This document shows, piece after piece, positions 1-6,195 of a stretch of 64,000 bases of DNA. A model generated the notes under the pieces. It searched no databases. It worked only from the letters and a program-made list of their open reading frames with translations, and was not told where the DNA came from. The translations under genes were made by a program, and so were the position numbers. Each line of letters opens with the position of its first letter. Position 1 is the stretch's first letter. Source of the DNA: Pedobacter sp. MC2016-05 (GTDB taxonomy: Bacteria; Bacteroidota; Bacteroidia; Sphingobacteriales; Sphingobacteriaceae); NCBI RefSeq assembly GCF_026239735.1, contig NZ_JAPIVT010000019.1, forward strand, positions 1-64,000, in the 5' to 3' direction.

Positions 1-1
1 A

Positions 2-403
2 TTAATTAATGCAGATGGAAGTTATCCTGCTACGGGTCGATCTATTATTTATCGTGGTGCAGCTTTTCATCATCTGGCCGATGTTGCGCTAAGAAAGGCT
101 TTGCCGAAACAGCTTAGTCCTGCGCAAGTTAGAGGTGCATTAACGGCGGTTATCAAGAAAACTCTAGAAAGCCCAACGACCTACAAAGCAGGCTGGTTAA
201 CTATCGGACTGTATGGAGCACAGCCATCGTTAGGCGATTTTTATAACAATCAAGGTAGCCCTTATATCGCTACTAACATATTTCTTCCATTAGGATTATC
301 TGAAGATGATCCATTTTGGGCAAGTCCTGCAGAAAAATGGTCGGCACAAAAGATTTGGGGTGGAGAAGACTTTCAGAATGATCATAGTGCGAGTTTGAAG
401 TAA
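2..403 (+). CDS. DUF2264 family protein, C-terminal part (cut by window edge)
   Basis: This is the last 133 codons of a gene entering from the left edge. Frame 2 is open from base 2; the first methionine, at 101, is internal. The residues include DGSYPATGRSIIYRG near the edge and WGGEDFQNDHS near the end, both of which I recognise as DUF2264 signatures. DUF2264 proteins are full-length enzymes of several hundred residues, probably alpha/alpha barrels. They are common in Bacteroidota beside carbohydrate-active genes, but I know of no settled reaction. The next gene on the same strand encodes a secreted BNR-type protein about 57 bases downstream, so the two may be co-transcribed in a glycan-related unit whose beginning lies outside the window. 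Family call fairly sure; function unknown. Confidence 0.8.
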   Translation, partial: LINADGSYPATGRSIIYRGAAFHHLADVALRKALPKQLSPAQVRGALTAVIKKTLESPTTYKAGWLTIGLYGAQPSLGDFYNNQGSPYIATNIFLPLGLSEDDPFWASPAEKWSAQKIWGGEDFQNDHSASLK

Positions 404-460
404 TATATATACAGTAACATGGATTTAAATTTCACTTTTCCTGCTTGCTTGAAGACCTTA

Positions 461-1774
461 ATGAACAAACAATTGTTTATCTGTGTTTTAATGCTGTCTC
501 TATTGGCGAGTTTTGCTGGTGCACACGCACAAGAAATCAGCACGATTGCTTCCAATGGTTGGGCAAATAACTCTATCAATGCAGTGATTTTTAGGAAAAA
601 TTCGCTGGTAACATTCAAGGGAAATCAATATGCCGCTTATTACGATGACGAACAATTTTTGGTTCTAGCTAAAAGAAAATCCGGAGGTCAAAACTGGACT
701 ATCGAAAAAACGCAATACAAGGGCGATGCTACAGATGCTCATAAATCCATTAGTATAATGGTTGATGGTGCGGGTTTTTTACATGTAGCCTGGGATCAGC
801 ATAACAATGCCTTAAATTATGCAAAGGGTATTTCGTCAGGTTCGATCAAGCTTGGAGAGAAGCAAAGCATGGTTTCGAAAAAAGAAGGAAAGGTGAGTTA
901 TCCTGAGTTTTACAATTTGCGTAATGGCGATCTTCTCTTTTTTTACAGAGATGGCGGTTCTGGGAATGGGAATTTGATGATTAACCGATATAGTGTTAAG
1001 GATAGAACCTGGAAGCGTATTCAGGATGGAATGATAGATGGCGAGGGCAAGCGAAATGCATATTGGCAGGTAGCCATCGATGAGGCTGGCACCATACATT
1101 TATCCTGGGTATGGCGAGAAAGGCCGGACGTGGCCAGTAACCACGATCTCTGCTACGCAAGATCGAGAGATGGGGGAGTAACCTGGCAGAAATCGACAGG
1201 TGAGTTGTATACCTTACCGATAAAGGCAACGAATGCCGAATATGCGGTTAAAATTCCTCAGAAGAGTGAATTGATTAATCAAACGTCAATGTTCGCCGAT
1301 GATGCCGGCAGAGTTTTTATTGCCAGTTACTGGCGCAATGCAGCAGATAAAGTTCCTCAATATCACATCGTATTTAACAATGGAAAACGCTGGGCAGTGA
1401 ACGACCTAGACTTCAGAAAAACAGCGTTCAGTTTGAGTGGAGGTGGAACAAAAAAGATTCCGATTTCACGTCCCCAAATTATCACCTGGAAAAATGGTAA
1501 ACATCACGCTGCCGGCCTCCTTTTTCGAGACGTGGAAAGAGGAAATAAAGTTTCGATGGCGGTAAATAATGATATCATGAGCCGAAGCTGGAAAATTAAT
1601 GACTTAAGCACCCAGGCGGTTGGAGATTGGGAACCCAGTTACGATACTGAGCTCTGGAAAAGTAAAAAAGTGCTCAACCTGTTTTTGCAAAACGTGGTAC
1701 AGGTTGATGGAGAAGGTAAAACAAAAGCGGCGCCAACTGCTATACAAGTTTTGCAGTGGAAACCTGATAGATAA
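461..1774 (+). CDS. Secreted BNR repeat-containing protein (BNR_4-like)
   Basis: The protein has 437 residues from the ATG at 461. An upstream in-frame ATG at 419 would add 14 residues before the signal peptide; I chose 461 because MNKQLFICVLMLSLLASFAGAHAQ is then a normal signal peptide with cleavage after AHA. Recurrent Asp-box-like strands (for example SRDGGVTWQKS near the middle) and the long beta-rich stretch suggest a six- or seven-bladed propeller of the BNR_4 type. Members of that group include putative sialidase-like proteins and some polysaccharide lyases, so a role in binding or cutting an extracellular glycan is likely, but the substrate cannot be read from sequence. It follows the DUF2264 gene on the same strand and is followed by a 9-bp hairpin. 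Exported to the periplasm or outside; reaction uncertain. Confidence 0.7.
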   Translation: MNKQLFICVLMLSLLASFAGAHAQEISTIASNGWANNSINAVIFRKNSLVTFKGNQYAAYYDDEQFLVLAKRKSGGQNWTIEKTQYKGDATDAHKSISIMVDGAGFLHVAWDQHNNALNYAKGISSGSIKLGEKQSMVSKKEGKVSYPEFYNLRNGDLLFFYRDGGSGNGNLMINRYSVKDRTWKRIQDGMIDGEGKRNAYWQVAIDEAGTIHLSWVWRERPDVASNHDLCYARSRDGGVTWQKSTGELYTLPIKATNAEYAVKIPQKSELINQTSMFADDAGRVFIASYWRNAADKVPQYHIVFNNGKRWAVNDLDFRKTAFSLSGGGTKKIPISRPQIITWKNGKHHAAGLLFRDVERGNKVSMAVNNDIMSRSWKINDLSTQAVGDWEPSYDTELWKSKKVLNLFLQNVVQVDGEGKTKAAPTAIQVLQWKPDR

Positions 1775-2133
1775 CTAACTATAATTGGCTTGGGTCTCAT
1801 ATCTTTATTGATTATCGCTTTCCCGATAAATAAAAACCTGATGCATTAGCATCAGGTCAATCTCAACCAGAAAGTGTCATCCGTCTAAATTAAGGCTGGT
1901 TCAAAATAGCATAATTAATTATGCGCTAAATACCGAAAATACTTTTTCTATACTGCGCTAAATACCTGGCCTAACCAATTATAAAGTAATTTTATCTAGA
2001 GATTTGCCGCGATGATTTGTAAATAGGCAATTGTGCTTTTAATGCTGTTTTAGAGCAGTTTATAGGGTAGGAAAAACCACAATTATTAGGTGTTTGGCAC
2101 GGTTTTGGGTTTAAGTATATAAACAAATTAATT
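1775..2133. other. Intergenic stretch with hairpin and 12-base direct repeat
   Basis: No convincing gene in these 359 bases. They hold a hairpin at 1836-1857 and two exact copies of gcgctaaatacc at 1923-1934 and 1955-1966. The rest is AT-rich and probably carries the promoter of the small gene at 2134. Confidence 0.6.
1836..1857 (+). terminator. Hairpin after the BNR gene
   Basis: Nine-base-pair perfect stem (acctgatgc / gcatcaggt) with a four-base loop, 62 bases after the BNR stop. The downstream T-run is weak (tcaatct) but five A residues precede it, so it may work better on the minus strand. Confidence 0.5.
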
Positions 2134-2394
2134 ATGGAAAGAATCTTAAATGCTGAAAAGGTTTTGTTTAATCAATTACACCTTTTATCAACTAGTTTTC
2201 CAAACATAAACTTAGAATTGAACAGCGATGCGATTAATGGGTTAATATCAGCAATGAACATCCATACTTTGCAATACCTAAATCCTGTAAAAGATTTACT
2301 AAAGCAATTATCGAAGTTGAAGCATATTGATTTGCCAATAGATGAAATAAATCATTTGCAGGATACAATTGCGACGTTTTTTAATAAGCTATAA
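2134..2394 (+). CDS. Small hypothetical protein, 86 aa
   Basis: A leucine-, asparagine- and isoleucine-rich protein of 86 residues, predicted mostly helical, with no signal peptide and no membrane segment. I do not recognise a family. The segment around residues 45-85 (YLNPVKDLLKQLSKL, then LPIDEINHLQDTIATFFNKL) has amphipathic heptad-like spacing and could pair as helices, so a protein-binding role is possible. It stands alone, preceded by a long AT-rich leader and followed by two hairpins in tandem (2447-2467 and 2479-2505), which argues that it is a transcribed single gene and not a chance frame. Start ATG at 2134 has an A-rich upstream region typical of this phylum and no Shine-Dalgarno. 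Confidence 0.55.
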   Translation: MERILNAEKVLFNQLHLLSTSFPNINLELNSDAINGLISAMNIHTLQYLNPVKDLLKQLSKLKHIDLPIDEINHLQDTIATFFNKL

Positions 2395-2446
2395 TAGCTA
2401 GAACCAATTAGGCACAATCGCTCATTTCGAAATTTCAATATCCAGG

Positions 2447-2467
2447 CGCCCTTTGAAGGGCGTTTTT
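2447..2467 (+). terminator. Intrinsic terminator
   Basis: GC-rich hairpin cgccc...gggcg followed at once by five T residues, 52 bases after the 86-aa gene. Confidence 0.75.
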
Positions 2468-2478
2468 CAGTTAACACA

Positions 2479-2505
2479 AAAGCCTTCAATATTATTGAAG
2501 GCTTT
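2479..2505. terminator. Second hairpin, terminator-like on either strand
   Basis: Perfect 12-bp stem (aaagccttcaat / attgaaggcttt) with a three-base loop. A-rich on the left and T-rich on the right, so it can act in both directions. It directly follows the first terminator. Confidence 0.6.
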
Positions 2506-2834
2506 CTAACGTAAACTAACCAAAGTATATGTTTGTCATAGGTAATGACGTGTTAATAACCATTAATTTATCTTTTTGTTTGAGAATTTCTCATTTCCCG
2601 ATAAAAAATTTTTAGAAGTCGAGGTTTGATGCTCTTTTTCAGCATTTTGATTTACAATCAAGCAAGCTGTCGACTGACTTTATATGTATTCCAATCTATT
2701 TTTTCTTGTAAAAATATGCTTGTGGTAGTTATTTCATCTCAGACCTTCATTTACCATTAGCCAACAATTTTTTTTCTGACAAAACCGGGCGACCTTTTCT
2801 AATGTTGTTATCATGACCAAAAAAAAGGAGCATG
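2506..2834. other. Intergenic stretch, AT-rich leader
   Basis: About 330 bases without a recognisable gene. Several T-runs are present and the stretch ends in an A-run plus GGAG just before the small gene at 2835. It probably holds that gene's promoter, but I see no clear TAnnTTTG box. Confidence 0.5.
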
Positions 2835-3074
2835 ATGAACAGCGCAGAAGGATGGTTTGCGGATTCCACACAACATCAAGAGTTGCTTCATACGGAGGTT
2901 AATAAGATTTTAAAATTAACTCCTGTTACGAAGAAAAATCCGTCTTTGGCCAGGGAAAACGCCCTAACCCAGACAAAGTGTCTAAACAAAGAGACCAGCA
3001 GCAAGATGATCAGCGGTAAGTTTAAACCATTGATCACTTTGGCAACAGTAAATGGTCTTCGAGGGCTACTTTAA
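2835..3074 (+). CDS. Possible small protein, 79 aa
   Basis: An open frame of 79 residues from the ATG at 2835; the adjacent ATG at 2832 is in the same frame. I prefer 2835 because the GGAG at 2827-2830 is then four bases away, an unusually clear Shine-Dalgarno for this phylum. The product is lysine- and threonine-rich with no membrane segment and no family I recognise. A strong terminator follows the stop codon by five bases, which supports a real transcription unit. Against it, another frame over 2915-3018 also looks coding (it ends NPDKVSKQRDQQQDDQR) but lacks a start codon, so the coding frame is not secure and a frameshift cannot be ruled out. Confidence 0.3.
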   Translation: MNSAEGWFADSTQHQELLHTEVNKILKLTPVTKKNPSLARENALTQTKCLNKETSSKMISGKFKPLITLATVNGLRGLL

Positions 3075-3079
3075 AGGCG

Positions 3080-3106
3080 TGGGCGGCAAGACTGCCCATG
3101 TTTTTT
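3080..3106 (+). terminator. Intrinsic terminator before the cyanophycinase gene
   Basis: Stem of about seven pairs (tgggcgg against actgccca, one G-T pair) with a five-base loop, then six T residues. Only 28 bases separate it from the cyanophycinase start, so it might also act as an attenuator in that gene's leader. Confidence 0.7.
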
Positions 3107-3134
3107 ATTAACTGCAAATTGATTTTCTAACCAA

Positions 3135-3983
3135 ATGCGTATGAAGAATAATGCTACTTCGGCCCCGGTTCCTAATGGCAAGCTGATGGTCATCGGCGGT
3201 GCAGAGCAAAAAGAAAGTAATAATCGACCGGAATCACACAAGGATCTTTTACTCCAGTTTTTAGAGTTGTGTGGAAAATCCAAACACATTGAAATTATTA
3301 CTACGGCTGGTACAGAAGAAATAGATGAAACATACAAGCAATACGATGACTGTTTTCGGAAACTAAGTGCAAAATCAACCGGCCACATTCATCATGATTT
3401 CAGAGAGCAGGTTAGTGATGACCTATTGGAACGCATAAACCTTGCAAACGGGTTCTTTTTTACCAGTGGAGATCAGTTAAAATTGACCTCGATTTACGGA
3501 GGAACTAAAATGATGAGTCAGCTTAAGCAACGCTATATCGAAGATAAAATCATTATTGGGGGAACTAGTGCAGGCGCTATGGCCATGTCGACACCCATGA
3601 TTTTTGCAGGAAGTGGTGAAACTGAAATGGTGGCAGGGGAAGTCAAAATTACAACTGGTTTCGAATTTTTGAAAGATGTTTGCATTGATACTCATTTTGT
3701 ACATCGAGGTCGTTTTGTTAGAATGGCTCAGGTAATTGCAACTAATCCGGCCTGCATTGGGATAGGGATAGAAGAAAATACCGCAATTATCATCAGCGAA
3801 GGGTTGAAGGCACAGGTAATGGGCTGTGGTGTGGTCATTAGTATCGATGGCGAAAGGAGCCGGGGTAGTAATATTACCAGGTTTGATGAAAACAGAAAAA
3901 TAACCATCCGCGATCTGAGGGTTTCCATCCTTTCCGATGGCGAAACATTTGAGCTACCGGTAAGAAATCCTCCGCATTTGTAA
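3135..3983 (+). CDS. cphB: Cyanophycinase
   Basis: Serine exopeptidase of family S51 that cuts the reserve polymer cyanophycin into beta-Asp-Arg dipeptides. Of the 282 residues, the nucleophile Ser145 lies in IGGTSAGAMA, the strand-turn FFTSGDQ is at 108-114, and the family-typical DTHFVHRGR segment follows near residue 190. The length agrees with the roughly 270 residues of characterised enzymes. There is no signal peptide, so it should be cytoplasmic. The start could be Met1 or Met3; 3135 is kept because both fit. No cyanophycin synthetase (cphA) or isoaspartyl dipeptidase is in the window. The enzyme may act on polymer made by genes elsewhere, or use scavenged polymer or other beta-aspartyl peptides. 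The terminator 28 bases upstream leaves very little room for a separate promoter. Confidence 0.9.
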   Translation: MRMKNNATSAPVPNGKLMVIGGAEQKESNNRPESHKDLLLQFLELCGKSKHIEIITTAGTEEIDETYKQYDDCFRKLSAKSTGHIHHDFREQVSDDLLERINLANGFFFTSGDQLKLTSIYGGTKMMSQLKQRYIEDKIIIGGTSAGAMAMSTPMIFAGSGETEMVAGEVKITTGFEFLKDVCIDTHFVHRGRFVRMAQVIATNPACIGIGIEENTAIIISEGLKAQVMGCGVVISIDGERSRGSNITRFDENRKITIRDLRVSILSDGETFELPVRNPPHL

Positions 3984-4074
3984 ATAGTTGGAGATCTTTC
4001 AACTAGGCGATTATGTCCATTCGCTTTTTAGCAAAATCTAAACTCAACATTTACACATCAAAAATTTAATAGAG

Positions 4075-4230
4075 ATGTTCAGAAAAAAAACAAATCACAA
4101 AAAATCCGGAAATAAAAAGAGTGATACAGGGGCGGTTTTGGCAGCGAAAAGTTCAAGCGTGTCTTTTCCAGTTTTTGATCTTAAACAATTACTCAACTTA
4201 AGCCAAAACTCGAATTACGATGGCCAATAA
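4075..4230 (+). CDS. Small basic protein, 51 aa, overlapping the next gene
   Basis: A 51-residue open frame that begins at ATG 4075 and ends at TAA 4228-4230, running 11 bases into the DUF6766 gene. The N-terminal half is rich in lysine and asparagine (MFRKKTNHKKSGNKKSD); the C-terminal half (SFPVFDLKQLLNLSQNS) could form one amphipathic helix. No family is recognised. The overlap suggests translational coupling to the membrane protein that follows. An A-rich stretch and AGAG lie just before the start. It could also be a leader peptide whose translation opens the start of the next gene. Confidence 0.4.
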   Translation: MFRKKTNHKKSGNKKSDTGAVLAAKSSSVSFPVFDLKQLLNLSQNSNYDGQ

Positions 4231-4885
4231 ACGCAGGTCTTTTTTGTACAAGAACGGTCTTAGTATCGTTTTTATATCGCTTTTTTTAATTACACTGGTT
4301 GCACAAGCATTAACCGGCTGGAAACAGCATAATCAGGAACTGATGGAGTTGAAGCAAGATCAGCTAGCGTTTTCAGTTTATTTACAAAGCGGACACTTTA
4401 TATCGGCCACTTTTGAAAATTTCGAAAGCGAGTTTTTGCAGATGGCATTATATGTGCTACTTACGATTTTTCTTCGGCAAAAAGGGTCAGCCGAATCCAA
4501 AAGCCTGGAAGACAAGGAGGAAGTTGACCGCGAGCCAGTTAACAGACCAGATGCTCCGTGGCCTGTGAAAAAGGGCGGATGGGTGCTAATGGTGTACAAA
4601 AATTCTCTTTCCATTGCCTTTGGAATTTTGTTTCTGTTCAGTTGGGCAATGCATCTTTATGGAAGTTGGGAAAACAACAACATTGAACAGCTTGCGAAGA
4701 ACCTTCCTCAACAAAGTGTTTTCCAGTACCTCACAGAACCTGAGTTTTGGTTCGAAACTTTTCAAAATTGGCAGAGTGAGTTTTTATCTGTTTTTTCAAT
4801 CGTATTTCTTACCATTTATCTGCGGCAAAAGGGTTCGCCCGAATCTAAGCCTGTAGATGCACCTCACATGGAAACTGGAAAATAA
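4220..4885 (+). CDS. DUF6766 family membrane protein with internal duplication
   Basis: 221 residues built from two copies of one module. Copy 1 (about residues 5-94) and copy 2 (about 121-210) each begin with a basic stretch and YKN(G/S)LSI, continue with a membrane helix (about 13-32 and 128-147), a polar middle, an aromatic FxNxxSEFL motif, a second membrane helix and LRQKGS(A/P)ESK. The linker at 95-120 is acidic. I recognise the module as DUF6766, described only as a conserved membrane protein, often found near stress genes; its function is unknown. Four membrane segments are expected. The start overlaps the 51-aa gene by 11 bases. No active-site residues can be named. Confidence 0.7.
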   Translation: MANKRRSFLYKNGLSIVFISLFLITLVAQALTGWKQHNQELMELKQDQLAFSVYLQSGHFISATFENFESEFLQMALYVLLTIFLRQKGSAESKSLEDKEEVDREPVNRPDAPWPVKKGGWVLMVYKNSLSIAFGILFLFSWAMHLYGSWENNNIEQLAKNLPQQSVFQYLTEPEFWFETFQNWQSEFLSVFSIVFLTIYLRQKGSPESKPVDAPHMETGK

Positions 4886-5251
4886 GTTTTTTCTAAATGT
4901 GGTGATGGCCTTATATAAGCGAGAGCAGCGTTGATTTGTCTTCAAGTCAGCACATCTGTGTGGTTATAGAATCTGGTTTAGCATTAAGCTTAAGGTATTT
5001 CCATTCATCCATTGATCCTTATGCAATGCCTTAAATCCTGTATCAAAAAAGGTATTTATGCGGTAAACCAAGTCATTCTCATGCTTGTTTTTAGTACAGG
5101 CAGTTCCAATGATCCATTTGCAGGGAAATGTCCATCTCATTTAACCGCCAGACAATAAAGCAGTTCAGTGGAAACAGTTTGCAATGCAAAACGCAGTTTC
5201 GAGACTGTATAAAAGAGGCTAAATGATTTGAAATAAGATAATACAATCACT
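4886..5251. other. Intergenic stretch with one possible minus-strand small gene
   Basis: 366 bases between DUF6766 and DUF4142. Besides the 58-aa minus-strand frame at 4964-5140, I see no element. The last 60 bases should hold the DUF4142 promoter. Confidence 0.5.
4964..5140 (-). CDS. Possible small protein, 58 aa
   Basis: An open frame from ATG (5140) to TAA (4966-4964) in the gap between two plus-strand genes. The predicted protein starts MRWTFPCKWIIGTACTKN and ends NGNTLSLMLNQIL. It has balanced amino-acid use, with aromatic and charged residues spread as in real proteins. Two cysteines lie near the N-terminus. I recognise no family. It may be a small gene or the surviving end of a decayed one. 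No clear ribosome site or promoter was found, so this stays tentative. Confidence 0.3.
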   Translation of the reverse strand: MRWTFPCKWIIGTACTKNKHENDLVYRINTFFDTGFKALHKDQWMNGNTLSLMLNQIL

Positions 5252-5788
5252 ATGAAAACAACAAAGACCAACACCCGCCGGGATTTTCTGGCAACATCGA
5301 TCAAAACAGCAATTGTACTGGGTGCCGGTGCATCCATTGTAGGCAATGCTTTAAATCCAATTGCAGCCTTGGCTCAAAGTGCCGATTTGACCTTACAAGC
5401 GAAGATTGCGGTATTGGGTACTGCATCGCTTCAAACCAGTCAGCTTGCATCAACCAAGGCCTCTAATCCCGATGTGAAGCTCTTCGCTAAATTCGAGGCA
5501 GCCGAACAAGAGGTGATGGGCAAGATTTTGAAGGACATGGGAACGCCAACACCTGCACCAAGTGAAGAGGGAAAGGCGATGCTCTCCAAACTACAAACAT
5601 TAAGCGGGGCTGCTTTTGATAAAGCATTCATGCAAGGTCAGGTAGACACTCATAAAAAACTGAAGGATGCTGTAAGTGCACTGATGAATGCCAGCAGCAA
5701 TAAACACATCAAAAATGTAACGGCACTTGCTTTGGCAACTATTCAAGAACATACCGAAAGAGGGCAGATGCTTTTGGGTAAGCTATAG
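5252..5788 (+). CDS. Tat-exported DUF4142 (ferritin-like) protein
   Basis: 178 residues. The N-terminus (TNTRRDFLATSIKTAIVLGAGASIVG) is a twin-arginine signal followed by a hydrophobic stretch; cleavage is likely after ALAQ or ALA near residue 41. The mature part is a four-helix bundle of the DUF4142 type, with EAAEQEVMGKILKDMG and a C-terminal HTERGQMLL helix. DUF4142 is a ferritin-like exported domain common in soil bacteria and often stress induced; whether it binds metal is not established, and I see no full di-iron set of residues. Use of the Tat route implies folding, perhaps with a cofactor, before export. Neighbours are DUF6766 upstream and a small acidic protein downstream, all on the same strand but with separate leaders. 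Confidence 0.8.
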   Translation: MKTTKTNTRRDFLATSIKTAIVLGAGASIVGNALNPIAALAQSADLTLQAKIAVLGTASLQTSQLASTKASNPDVKLFAKFEAAEQEVMGKILKDMGTPTPAPSEEGKAMLSKLQTLSGAAFDKAFMQGQVDTHKKLKDAVSALMNASSNKHIKNVTALALATIQEHTERGQMLLGKL

Positions 5789-5859
5789 TGGAATTTTGCT
5801 CAGTTTTTGGCCGGTAACATGAGCTACTTCACAATTAAGGTATCTATAATAAAAATTAA

Positions 5860-6048
5860 ATGAAAAAGCAGATGAATGATGAAAACGAACAGACTCCGGA
5901 GCAAGATAAGGAGTTGGCGGAGGAACCTGATTATCGTGGTATAGCCGGATCAGGTAGTTTAAATTCAACAAAAAAGAAACTCCATTTGGATGATATCGAA
6001 GATGAGCCTAGTCAAGATCAAGAGAATCCGCTAACCCGTGGAATTTAG
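5860..6048 (+). CDS. Small acidic protein, 62 aa
   Basis: 62 residues, very rich in Glu, Asp, Gln and Lys (MKKQMNDENEQTPEQDKELAEE...), with no hydrophobic core and therefore probably disordered. I do not recognise a named family, though short charged proteins like this are common in Sphingobacteriaceae. It lies 71 bases after the DUF4142 gene on the same strand and could share its transcript. The start ATG is preceded by an A-rich stretch. Similar charged small proteins occur at 8438, 11318 and 58386 in this window, each near a presumed stress or enzyme gene. Function unknown. Confidence 0.5.
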   Translation: MKKQMNDENEQTPEQDKELAEEPDYRGIAGSGSLNSTKKKLHLDDIEDEPSQDQENPLTRGI

Positions 6049-6195
6049 CATTAAAACAAAAACTAGCTTGGCATTTTAGTTGAGGTATGCAATAGGTTCT
6101 AGTCAGTCGACGATCACTTTAGCAGTGTAAACCATAATGAACTCTCGTTTCAATCAACGATTTAAGCGAGAGTTCATTCAAAAGACTTTATCTCC

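Noticed and set aside
5137..5346. 69-codon minus-strand frame over the start of the DUF4142 gene
   Set aside because: Antisense of a clear Tat signal peptide; hydrophobic only because of the complementary codons.
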